Positions 1 through 6,198 of a DNA stretch of 28,884 nucleotides are shown piece by piece. The stretch comes from Oscillibacter sp. (GTDB taxonomy: Bacteria > Bacillota > Clostridia > Oscillospirales > Oscillospiraceae), in the NCBI GenBank assembly GCA_020025415.1, contig JAHHSB010000002.1, positions 1 through 28,884 of the forward strand, given 5' to 3'. A program made the position numbers and the translations under genes. How positions within the stretch are numbered: the stretch's first letter is position 1; every line of letters begins with the position of its first letter. Below the pieces are notes generated by a model. That model searched no databases. It was given only the letters and a program-made list of their open reading frames with translations, and was not told the origin of the DNA.

Positions 1-96
1 CCGTAAAGCAGAAGGTGACCTCGCAGACGGTGGGATCGTCGGCGGAGCCCTCCGCCGACGATCCCACCGTCTGCGAGGTCACCTTCTGCTTTACGG
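1..96. repeat. Perfect 46-bp inverted repeat with 4-nt loop at the window edge
   Basis: Bases 1-46 are the exact reverse complement of 51-96, with GCCC between them. The right arm is coding sequence for the end of a phage tail protein (51-146); the left arm starts at base 1. A perfect palindrome that begins at the first base and overlaps a gene is typical of a fold-back amplification or assembly artefact at a contig end. The left arm happens to stay open in the tail-gene frame, so a genuine palindrome is not excluded. Confidence 0.9.
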
Positions 97-146
97 TGGC
101 CCACGGGCTTAACCAGATCTATCTGACGGCCCACATTATGGTTTGA
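51..146 (+). CDS. C-terminal fragment of a tail protein, probably tail sheath (5' partial)
   Basis: An open frame runs from the fold-back arm into a stop at 144-146; the last residues read CEVTFCFTVAHGLNQIYLTA and then HIMV. Only about 31 residues precede the stop, so family assignment rests mainly on position: in PBSX-type and tailocin clusters the gene directly before the tube gene is the contractile sheath (XkdK-like). A short beta-rich end with a Leu-Tyr-Leu-Thr pattern fits a sheath C-terminus but is not diagnostic. Whether bases 1-50 belong to this gene is doubtful because they are the inverted-repeat arm. Confidence 0.45.
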   Translation, partial: SADDPTVCEVTFCFTVAHGLNQIYLTAHIMV

Positions 147-148
147 CC

Positions 149-187
149 GGGGCGGCGGCCGCCGGGGCTTCGGCCTCGGGCCGCCCC
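149..187 (+). other. Intergenic hairpin with TTCG tetraloop between sheath and tube genes
   Basis: GGGGCGGC (149-156) pairs with GCCGCCCC (180-187). An inner 7-bp stem with one G-U pair (162-168 with 173-179) closes a TTCG tetraloop at 169-172. There is no T-tract, so it is more likely an mRNA-stabilising or processing element than a terminator. It sits 21 nt before the next start codon, just upstream of its Shine-Dalgarno (GAGAAAGGA). Confidence 0.6.
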
Positions 188-208
188 CACAACTGAGAGA
201 AAGGACGC

Positions 209-604
209 ATGAGTATGGAAGTATCCGGATTTCCCACCAGCTCGGACATCTATCTGGAGCTGGACGGAAGAAAAATCGCCGTAGTGCAGAGCTACACCGC
301 CAAGGCCAGCAAGACCAGCCAGGCGGTGCAGGCCTTCGGCGAGAGCGAGCCGGTGGCCACCATTGCCGGTCAGCGCAAGTACACCCTGGAGCTGACCCGG
401 CTGTATGCCACCGACGACGCCATCTCTGACGGCATCAACTTTTACGATCTGTCCGACTTCTCCTTAGTGATCTGCAAGCCCGACCGCAAGATCATTTACA
501 GCGGCTGTGAGTGGAGCAGCATCAGCGAGGAAGGAGAGCTGGAGGCCCTGGTGGCGGAGAAGATCACCGTGCTGGCGGCCAAGCGGATCGAGACCTCGGT
601 GTGA
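209..604 (+). CDS. Putative tail tube protein
   Basis: The 131-aa product is a small, mostly beta-strand-like protein with an early SDIYLELDGRKIAVVQSYTA segment and a C-terminal EKITVLAAKRIE strand. Size and fold pattern suit the inner tube subunit of contractile tails (XkdM-like, about 145 aa), which polymerises into the tube through which the tail delivers its contents. Its place directly after the probable sheath end and before a chaperone-like gene supports this. The start is ATG at 209 preceded by GAGAAAGGA at good spacing. The stop overlaps the next start (TGATG), implying translational coupling. I recognise no signature motif, so the name rests on synteny and size. Confidence 0.6.
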   Translation: MSMEVSGFPTSSDIYLELDGRKIAVVQSYTAKASKTSQAVQAFGESEPVATIAGQRKYTLELTRLYATDDAISDGINFYDLSDFSLVICKPDRKIIYSGCEWSSISEEGELEALVAEKITVLAAKRIETSV

Positions 605-927
605 TGCGCGAGGTAGAGGAGCTGCGGCCGCTGACGGCGGGCCGGCTGCTGCGGATCCGCCGGGAGACGGAACGGGCCGGCTGGGACGAAGCGGAGCGGG
701 GACTGCGCTGCAACGCCCAGGTGCTGGCGGAGAGCTGCTTTACCGGCGGCGAGGTGGTCTTTGCTGACGGGGAGGCGGTCTTGGAGGCTTTGAGCGTGGA
801 GGAAATGGAAACGCTGCTGCGCCGGCTGTGCGGGGAAGGGCATGCCCCCCGGGAAAAACAGCCCGCGGCAGTGAATCCCAGCTTTGACGCTGCGCGCTTT
901 GAAACACTGCGGGGGGAGAGAGCGTGA
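604..927 (+). CDS. Putative tail assembly chaperone (XkdN/gpG-like position)
   Basis: The 107-aa product is acidic and largely helical. It starts at ATG 604, which overlaps the stop of the tube gene. Its segment around residues 45-80 (CFTGGEVVFADGEAVLEALS, then VEEMETLLRRL) resembles the small helical proteins encoded between tube and tape-measure genes, which in phages bind the tape measure during tail assembly. No slippery sequence for a programmed frameshift was seen at its end; the next gene begins at GTG 924, overlapping the stop (GTGA). The function is inferred from position and composition. Longer in-frame versions starting near 511 overlap the tube gene and are not credible. Confidence 0.5.
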   Translation: MREVEELRPLTAGRLLRIRRETERAGWDEAERGLRCNAQVLAESCFTGGEVVFADGEAVLEALSVEEMETLLRRLCGEGHAPREKQPAAVNPSFDAARFETLRGERA

Positions 928-1361
928 ATTATATCGACACACTGCTGGAACGGCAGACGGACTGGTTCCTCCGGCTGCTGGGCACAGGGGAGCGGGAGCC
1001 GTCCCGGCAGGAACAGGAGGCGGAAGCTCCCCGGCGGCAGGCACTGGAGGAGAGCCTGCCGCTGGGGGAGGTACCGTCCGCCGGAGAAGCATCCGGCGAG
1101 GCGGAACGCCTGGCCCGGCGAAGCCAGGCGCTGCGCCTGCAGGTGCAGCAGAGCCTGGGGCTGGGAAATCTGCCCGGGGCGGTGGAGGGCCGTTCCTTTC
1201 GCCAAAGCCCGGCGGAAGGAACGGCCGCCCCCCTTTGGGAGGGAACCGGCGGGGGAAGCCCCTATCCGGCGCGGGAGGCGGACGCCGCCTCCGCCCGGGC
1301 GCTGTCCCGGAGCTTTGAACGGGACGCCCGCCGCTATGACGGGGGCTTTTCCCTGTACTGA
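924..1361 (+). CDS. Unrecognised 145-aa protein in the tape-measure position
   Basis: The start is GTG at 924, overlapping the preceding stop by four bases. The protein opens with a short helix (NYIDTLLERQTDWFLRLLG), continues as a charged Glu/Arg/Ala/Gln-rich, probably helical or disordered stretch, has a Gly/Pro-rich segment near residues 100-115, and ends with a distinctive SFERDARRYDGGFSLY. Tail clusters normally carry a tape-measure gene of 500 or more codons between the chaperone and the LysM gene; here only this ORF occupies the slot. It could be a very short ruler, a second chaperone or a baseplate-hub factor. I do not recognise the family. Tight coupling to both neighbours supports it being real. 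Confidence 0.65.
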   Translation: MNYIDTLLERQTDWFLRLLGTGEREPSRQEQEAEAPRRQALEESLPLGEVPSAGEASGEAERLARRSQALRLQVQQSLGLGNLPGAVEGRSFRQSPAEGTAAPLWEGTGGGSPYPAREADAASARALSRSFERDARRYDGGFSLY

Positions 1362-1378
1362 AAGGAGGGAGACGACGG

Positions 1379-1969
1379 GTGAATCTGACGCCGATGCGTT
1401 ACAAGGAGTATGTCTGGCCCTATAACCCGGAGACTTACTCCGTGACCTGGCAGCGGACGATCGCCGCGGGGAAGATCCCCTTCGGCGGCAGCTGCATGCA
1501 GGATCTGGGCACCACTTATCGGGTGATGCGGGGAGAGGGGACCTTTGCCGGGCCCGGAGCTTATGAGGAGTTCCAGAAACTGGCGGGGGTCTTTTACGAT
1601 GATGGGCCAGGGCTTTTGACCCACCCGGTCTGGCAGACGACCAACGCCTACTTCGTATCACTGGAGCTGGCGGAAAAGCCGCTGCCGGACTATGTGCGCT
1701 ACACCTTTGAATTCTGGGAGAGCGGACAGACCCAGGCCAAGCTCACCGCTGTGGCGGCGGAGGAGGTCAGCGGTGGCAGAAGTGCCTCCGCCGGGTCCGC
1801 CGGCAGCGGCCAGGACTCCGGAACGGTCGTGTACATCGTGAAGAAAGGAGACACCCTGTGGGGGATCGCCGGGGCCTATGGCGTGAAGCTGGCGGATCTG
1901 ATCGCTGCCAATCCCCAGATCAAAAACCCCAATCTGATCTACCCCGGGGACAGGGTGAACATCGCATGA
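1379..1969 (+). CDS. LysM-domain tail protein (XkdP-like hub/linker)
   Basis: The 196-aa product has two parts. Residues 1-125 form a conserved-looking tail domain (opening MRYKEYVWPYNPETYSVTW), followed by a Gly/Ser/Ala linker (about 131-148) and a C-terminal LysM domain (about 150-196, with VKKGDTLWGIAGAYGV and the closing YPGDRVNIA). LysM proteins of this type (XkdP of PBSX, gp53/Afp7-like) link tube and baseplate in contractile tails, the LysM probably binding peptidoglycan or helping hub assembly. The start is GTG 1379 with a strong AAGGAGGG at 1363-1370. The stop overlaps the ATG of the next gene (ATGA). Confidence 0.85.
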   Translation: MNLTPMRYKEYVWPYNPETYSVTWQRTIAAGKIPFGGSCMQDLGTTYRVMRGEGTFAGPGAYEEFQKLAGVFYDDGPGLLTHPVWQTTNAYFVSLELAEKPLPDYVRYTFEFWESGQTQAKLTAVAAEEVSGGRSASAGSAGSGQDSGTVVYIVKKGDTLWGIAGAYGVKLADLIAANPQIKNPNLIYPGDRVNIA

Positions 1970-2907
1970 CAGGACGCATGATTACCTGTGACCACCGGGT
2001 TTTTGATTTACCGGCCCTTTTGAGCTGGACGGTGGAATACAGCGGGGGGATCCCCTGCGACAGCTATCAGGTCCGCTGCCCCTACGACCCCGAGATGGCC
2101 GAACCGCTGCATCTGGCGGCGGGATTCCTGGCCATGGAAAACGGGGAGGTGATGCTCCGGGGTATGGTGGATGAGTACGAGATCAACCAGGACGGGGACG
2201 GGCTGACCATGACCCTGACCGGGCGGGGCTATGCAGCCCGGCTGTTGGACAACGAGTCCCGGCCCATGAGCTATCAGAGCGCCACGCTGGATGAGATCAT
2301 TCGCAACCACGTTACCCCCTACGGCATCTCCTGCGCCAAGACGGCGGCGCTGCGGGCCGACTCGGTCTACACGGTCAGCTCCGGCGTGAGCCAGTGGACG
2401 GCACTGGAGAATTTCTGCCGAACCTACGGCGGGTTCAGTCCCCGCTTTTCCAAGGAGGGACTGCTGGTGGCGGCGCCGGAGCAGGACGATGGCAAGCGGC
2501 TGCTCATCGAGGACAAGGACATTCTGGCGGCGAGCAAGCGGGAAAATCACTACGGCGTCCTTTCGGAGGTGCTGGTGATTGACAAGACCCGCAATGTCTA
2601 CTACTCGGTGAAGAACCGGGACTTCATGGATCGGGGCGGTCAGTGCCGCCGGGTGGTCTACACCCCGGGACAGAGCACCTATGCGGCCATGCGCTACACG
2701 GGGGAATACCAGATCGCCCGCTCTGCCGAGGATGAGGTGAGCATTGACGTTCGTCTGGCCGGGGCGTTTCTGGCTTTTCCCGGGGACCGGGTGCGGCTGC
2801 AGCTGTCCCGCTGCGGCTTGAGCGGAGATTACCGGGTGGCAGAGGCGGCCAACAGCCTCTCCCGGGAGGGAGAAATCACCACACTGACATTGAAGGAGCT
2901 GAAGTGA
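1966..2907 (+). CDS. Late control D-like baseplate hub protein (XkdQ-like)
   Basis: The 313-aa product matches the gpD/XkdQ family, which forms the trimeric hub at the end of the tail tube (VgrG N-terminal-like fold). Visible family traits are the N-terminal beta-rich domain, the DGDGLTMTLTGRGYAARLLD segment near residues 78-97, the YQSATLDEIIRNHV linker helix, and a C-terminal domain with FPGDRVRLQLSRCGLSGDYR. Length is typical (about 310-330 aa). The start is ATG 1966, four-base overlap with the LysM gene; the longer frame beginning at 1858 runs inside the LysM domain and is rejected. The next gene starts one base after its stop. Confidence 0.8.
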   Translation: MTGRMITCDHRVFDLPALLSWTVEYSGGIPCDSYQVRCPYDPEMAEPLHLAAGFLAMENGEVMLRGMVDEYEINQDGDGLTMTLTGRGYAARLLDNESRPMSYQSATLDEIIRNHVTPYGISCAKTAALRADSVYTVSSGVSQWTALENFCRTYGGFSPRFSKEGLLVAAPEQDDGKRLLIEDKDILAASKRENHYGVLSEVLVIDKTRNVYYSVKNRDFMDRGGQCRRVVYTPGQSTYAAMRYTGEYQIARSAEDEVSIDVRLAGAFLAFPGDRVRLQLSRCGLSGDYRVAEAANSLSREGEITTLTLKELK

Positions 2908-2908
2908 G

Positions 2909-3316
2909 ATGTGGCTTTCCAAGCAGACCAAAAAGAGCAACCCGACCTCGGAGGCAGATCTGGGTGTGACCACCATTGCCGGCAGCCAGGTGGGCGTTTT
3001 GACCAAGGGCGAGGTACGGGAACTGCCCGTATTCGGGCCGGGAGGCTACATCTGGCAGCCGGCCAACGGCGACGCCGTTCTGGTTATCAAGGGCGGCCCG
3101 GGCGGGGAGGAGTCCTGCGTGGCGGGAAAGGCCCAGGCCGCGGCGGAGGACCTGCAGCCCGGGGAGGTCTGCCTGTACGCCCCCGGCGGCGCGTCCATCC
3201 GGCTGCGGAGCGATGGCTCGGTGGAGCTGAAGGGGCGGGTCAGGATCACGGGGGATCTGATGATCAACGGTCTGACCTGCCAGGCGGAAAAGTGCGGCGC
3301 TCTGGGGCAGAGCTGA
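2909..3316 (+). CDS. Baseplate spike/assembly protein, gpV-like
   Basis: The 135-aa product is beta-rich. After an N-terminal tail it shows alternating short strands and turns (VLTKGEVRELPVFGPGGYIW, GDAVLVIKGG, then GASIRLRSDGSVELKGRVRI and TGDLMINGL), consistent with an OB-fold followed by a short beta-helix or needle as in gpV/gp45 puncturing spikes. Position directly after gpD and before gp25 is the canonical order. No PAAR tip gene follows. It is shorter than P2 gpV (about 210 aa), suggesting a short spike. The start is ATG 2909, one base after the preceding stop; the SD lies inside the end of gpD (AAGGAG at 2893-2898). Confidence 0.7.
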   Translation: MWLSKQTKKSNPTSEADLGVTTIAGSQVGVLTKGEVRELPVFGPGGYIWQPANGDAVLVIKGGPGGEESCVAGKAQAAAEDLQPGEVCLYAPGGASIRLRSDGSVELKGRVRITGDLMINGLTCQAEKCGALGQS

Positions 3317-3329
3317 GAAGGAGGGCGGA

Positions 3330-3677
3330 ATGGAACTGAAGATGAGAGACGGGGACTATGTGCCCAATGGCCGGGGCGGCTTTGTGCAGCTCAGCGGCCG
3401 GGGGGCCTTGGCCCAGCGGCTGATCTTCCGGCTGACGGCCCGGCGGGGGGCCTTTCCCTTCCTGCCGGAGCTGGGCAGCCAACTTTACCGGCTGGGCTGC
3501 TATCCCGCCGGGCAGCGGGCCGCGGAGGCGGAACGGGCGGTGACAGAGGCGCTGGAGGCGGAGCCGGAGGTCAAAGTGGTCAGCGTGACGCTGACGGAAT
3601 CTGCTGGACAGGCTTTGGTGGAGACGGAGCTTGTCTATCGGGGAGAAAAGTTGGCCGTCACGGTGGCGGTACAGTGA
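3330..3677 (+). CDS. gp25/W-like baseplate wedge protein
   Basis: The 115-aa product fits the GPW/gp25 family that initiates baseplate and sheath assembly. The core shows FPFLPELGSQLYRLGCYPAG, the usual position of the conserved 'G-(S/T)-L...L' region, followed by an amphipathic helix (RAAEAERAVTEALEAEPEVK) and C-terminal strands. The start is ATG 3330 preceded by GAAGGAGGGCGG. It is followed 18 nt later by the J gene, an arrangement conserved from P2 and PBSX to type VI secretion. Confidence 0.8.
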   Translation: MELKMRDGDYVPNGRGGFVQLSGRGALAQRLIFRLTARRGAFPFLPELGSQLYRLGCYPAGQRAAEAERAVTEALEAEPEVKVVSVTLTESAGQALVETELVYRGEKLAVTVAVQ

Positions 3678-3695
3678 GAGGCGGTAGGAGAAGAT

Positions 3696-4757
3696 ATGAA
3701 AACGACGGAAGAAATCTATGAGCAGCTGCTCTCGGCTTTTACCCAGCGCTATGGCAGCGCCATGCAGGACTCCTGCGATCTGGCGGTGCGGCTGTACGCG
3801 GCGGCGGCAGAGCTGCAGGCACTGTCCATTCAGGCGGACTGGGTGCTGCAGCAGAGCTTTCCCCAGACGGCGGGGGGGATCTATCTGGACTACCACGCCT
3901 CGCTGCGGGGGCTGGAGCGGATGCCGGCGGAAAAGGCCAAGGGGACACTGCGCTTTTCTGTGGACAGCGCGCCGGTGAGCAATCTGACAGTGGAGGCCGG
4001 CGCGGTCTGCATGACCGCCGACGGCGAACGCTTTATCACAACCGAGGCGGCCGTGCTGCGGGAGGGCGAGCTGTGGACGGACGCCCCCGCAGAGGCGGTG
4101 ACAGCGGGCCGCGGCGGGAATGTGGCCCCAGACACGGTGATCATCATGGCGGCCATGCCGGTGGGCATCACCCACTGCACCAATCCGAAGGCTTTTTCCG
4201 GAGGCTGCGACGACGAAGAGGATGCGTCCTTGCGGGAACGGCTGCTGGAGTCCTATCTCCGCCTGCCCAACGGGGCCAACGCGGCCTTTTATGAACAAGT
4301 GGCCATGAGCCACGCGGGCGTGGCCGCGGCGGAAGTGGTGGGCCGGGCCCGGGGCATTGGCACAGTGGACGTTTACATTGCCGGCCCCGGCGGCGTGCTT
4401 GACGAGGAGCTGATCAAGCAGGTGCAGGAGGACCTTTCCCAAAAGCGGGAGATCGCGGTGGATGTGCAGGTGCTGGCTCCCCAGACCAAGACGGTGGATG
4501 TGCGCGCGGAGATCGCGGTGGAGGAGGACGCGGATCCCGGGGCGGTACAGGCGGCGGTGGAGCAGGAGATTCGGGCCTATTTCTCCGGTAAGCTGCTGGG
4601 CAAGCCGGTGCTGCTGGCAGAGCTGGGAAACCGCATCTATGACGTAGAGGGCGTGGAGAACTATCACCTGCTGGCGCCGACGGAGGATCTGACCGGTGAG
4701 CAATCCGCTCTGCCGGTGCTGGGCGAGCTGAGCGTGACGCAGATGGAGGGGTTGTAA
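3696..4757 (+). CDS. Baseplate J-like protein
   Basis: The 353-aa product is a full-length baseplate J (gp47/XkdT) protein, the wedge component that links the hub region to peripheral baseplate proteins. Family traits include YLDYHASLRGLERMPAEKAKG near residues 63-83, the beta domain with VEAGAVCMTADGERFITTE, AGRGGNVAPDTV, the NPKAFSGGCDDEEDASLRER segment, and RLPNGANAAFYEQVAMSHAG. The C-terminal half carries GVAAAEVVGRARGIGTVDVY, typical of the family. The start is ATG 3696 after AGGCGGTAGGAGAAGAT. It ends one base before the next start codon. Nothing suggests truncation. Confidence 0.9.
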   Translation: MKTTEEIYEQLLSAFTQRYGSAMQDSCDLAVRLYAAAAELQALSIQADWVLQQSFPQTAGGIYLDYHASLRGLERMPAEKAKGTLRFSVDSAPVSNLTVEAGAVCMTADGERFITTEAAVLREGELWTDAPAEAVTAGRGGNVAPDTVIIMAAMPVGITHCTNPKAFSGGCDDEEDASLRERLLESYLRLPNGANAAFYEQVAMSHAGVAAAEVVGRARGIGTVDVYIAGPGGVLDEELIKQVQEDLSQKREIAVDVQVLAPQTKTVDVRAEIAVEEDADPGAVQAAVEQEIRAYFSGKLLGKPVLLAELGNRIYDVEGVENYHLLAPTEDLTGEQSALPVLGELSVTQMEGL

Positions 4758-4758
4758 G

Positions 4759-5331
4759 ATGGCGGCCCAGTATGAAACGTTTTTGAAGGAGCTGCTGCGG
4801 CCGCTGGGGGTCTACGACCTGACGGACGGCTCGGCCAGCGAGAGCGAGCTTTACGCCCTGGGGACCGGGCTTGACGAGCTGAGCGACCGGCTGGACTATG
4901 TGGAGCGGGAGAGCCTGGTGGCCACCGCCGAGGGCGAGGGACTCGGCAGTTGGGAGGGCCTGTTTGCCCGCCGCCCGGCGGCGGATACCACCGAGCTGCG
5001 GCGGGCGGCCATCGCGGCGCTTTTGCAGATCGACGGGGACAGCTTTACCCCTGAGGCTATCAACCGCACCATCAGTGGCTGCGGCATTCGGGCGGAGGCT
5101 CAGGAGCTGGACACCCCCGGACATCTGCGAATCATTTTCCCGGACGTGGCCGGGGAGCCGGCGGAGTTTGAGACCATTCGGCAGATCATTCTGGACATTA
5201 TCCCCTGCCATCTGGAGACGGAGTTTTATTTCCGCTATCTGACCTGGGCGGAGCTGGAGGCGCGGGGAACCACCTGGGCGGAAGTGGAAGCGGAAGGACA
5301 CAGCTGGGAAAGCTTCCAGCTGTGGGTTTAA
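4759..5331 (+). CDS. gpI/XkdU-like (DUF2313) baseplate protein with C-terminal Trp repeat
   Basis: The 190-aa product fits the gpI/XkdU family, the wedge protein that normally connects the baseplate to tail fibres. It opens with YETFLKELLRPLGVYDLTDG, has a helical N-terminal half (LGTGLDELSDRLDYVERESL) and a central alpha/beta domain (PGHLRIIFPDVAGEPAEFET). The last 30 residues contain a 10-residue-period repeat: TWAELEARGT, TWAEVEAEGH, SWESFQLWV. The start is ATG 4759, one base after the stop of J. No fibre gene follows; the next frame already encodes a lysis-type membrane protein and overlaps this gene by ten bases. Confidence 0.75.
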   Translation: MAAQYETFLKELLRPLGVYDLTDGSASESELYALGTGLDELSDRLDYVERESLVATAEGEGLGSWEGLFARRPAADTTELRRAAIAALLQIDGDSFTPEAINRTISGCGIRAEAQELDTPGHLRIIFPDVAGEPAEFETIRQIILDIIPCHLETEFYFRYLTWAELEARGTTWAEVEAEGHSWESFQLWV

Positions 5332-5636
5332 GCGAGGTGGAATCCATCGAGGAGATGCATATCAAGCTGGCGGAGCTGGAGCAGCAGCTCTCCTCCGCCC
5401 AGCAGAGGATCCAGGGACTGGAACGGGGGCAGACGGCTATCAACCGCCTGGCCACCGCTGTGGAGGTCCTGACGGTCAAGCAGGAGGACGTCAGCGAAAA
5501 CGTGAGCCGGCTGAGCGAAAAGCTTGATGCGCTGGAGCAGCGGCCCGCCCGGCGCTGGGACAGTCTTCTGGACAAGATCCTGCTGCTGCTGGCGGGGGCG
5601 TTTGTCACCTTTCTTCTCAGCCAGGGAGGTGCCTGA
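5322..5636 (+). CDS. XhlA-like coiled-coil membrane protein
   Basis: The 104-aa product has a long heptad-rich helix (about residues 8-75, with IKLAELEQQLSSAQQRIQGL and VSRLSEKLDALEQ) followed by a single C-terminal membrane segment (LLDKILLLLAGAFVTFLLS). This is the architecture of PBSX XhlA, a membrane-associated partner of the holin in host lysis. Probable starts are GTG 5322, overlapping the end of gpI, or GTG 5337 / ATG 5355; the conserved helix begins near the last of these, so the exact start is uncertain. The stop is directly followed by the next ATG. Confidence 0.65.
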   Translation: MGLSEVESIEEMHIKLAELEQQLSSAQQRIQGLERGQTAINRLATAVEVLTVKQEDVSENVSRLSEKLDALEQRPARRWDSLLDKILLLLAGAFVTFLLSQGGA

Positions 5637-5915
5637 ATGAAAAAGAACTGGTCGGTTTCCAAGTTGATTGCCTGCGGCGTGCTGGTGACAGACATGACAG
5701 CCACCTATCTGGTGCTGTTTTTATGCTGGCTGTCCATCATACGGGGCTTTTCCGGCTCACTGCCGTATCTGACCACGCTCATCGGCGCGCTGCAGGCGTC
5801 CACGGCGGTGGTGCTGTCGGCCTATTACAGCAAGAGCAAGGCGGAGAACACTCGGGGCGGCATCACTTATGACGCTGCGTTTAATCCCAGTCCCGACTGT
5901 GAAAGGAGTTTATAA
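5637..5915 (+). CDS. Small two-helix membrane protein of the lysis region (holin-like)
   Basis: The 92-aa product has two hydrophobic segments (ACGVLVTDMTATYLVLFLCW and about residues 43-62, LPYLTTLIGALQASTAVVLS), then a polar tail with YYSKSKAENTRGGITYDAAF. Similar small proteins with a SKAENT-type tail accompany holins in Firmicutes prophages; whether this one forms the lytic hole or assists is unknown. The start ATG 5637 immediately follows the preceding TGA. The SD (CAGGGAGG) lies in the end of the XhlA-like gene. Confidence 0.6.
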   Translation: MKKNWSVSKLIACGVLVTDMTATYLVLFLCWLSIIRGFSGSLPYLTTLIGALQASTAVVLSAYYSKSKAENTRGGITYDAAFNPSPDCERSL

Positions 5916-5919
5916 ATTG

Positions 5920-6198
5920 ATGGAGACGACATTTCAGGCGATGTTGCGCAAGCTCAGCTCCCGGAAGCTGTGGCTGGCCCTAGCGGGCATTGCCACGGGC
6001 ATCGCCATGGCCTTCGGCGCAGATGCCGATGATGTGGCCACGGTGGCCGGTGCGGTGACCACCATCCTCTCGGTGACCGTATATGTGGCGGCAGAGGGGC
6101 GGGTGGATGCGGCGGCCGTGGGTCAGCCGGCGGAGCAGGCTGCGGCGGCCGGAGACACCGGCGGGGAAAAGGGAACGAATGATGCAGACCCTGCTTGA
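5920..6198 (+). CDS. Small phage holin-like protein
   Basis: The product from ATG 5920 is 92 aa, with AAAGGAG at 5902-5908 upstream. It contains KLSSRKLWLALAGIATGIAM followed by a second hydrophobic segment (VATVAGAVTTILSVTVYVAA) and a charged Ala/Gly-rich tail. The 'KL-(S/T)-SRKxW' opening and two closely spaced membrane helices are typical of a holin family in clostridial prophages. The stop overlaps the endolysin start region by 20 bases. With the XhlA-like and the 92-aa upstream protein it forms a three-membrane-protein lysis cassette. The longer frame starting at 5869 overlaps the previous gene and lacks its own SD. Confidence 0.65.
   Translation: METTFQAMLRKLSSRKLWLALAGIATGIAMAFGADADDVATVAGAVTTILSVTVYVAAEGRVDAAAVGQPAEQAAAAGDTGGEKGTNDADPA

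Noticed and set aside
924..927. Programmed frameshift joining the chaperone-like and 145-aa ORFs (lambda G/GT style)
   Set aside because: No slippery heptamer is visible before the stop, and the second ORF has its own overlapping GTG start. Not excluded, but unsupported.
564..1661. 365-codon open frame on the - strand across the tail genes
   Set aside because: It is antisense to four overlapping + strand genes with good starts, is Arg/Pro/Ser-rich as expected from complementing GC-rich codons, and has no family features.
3264..4703. 479-codon open frame on the - strand opposite the baseplate W and J genes
   Set aside because: His/Arg/Leu-rich low-complexity translation, no Shine-Dalgarno, and the + strand encodes well recognised gp25 and baseplate J proteins.
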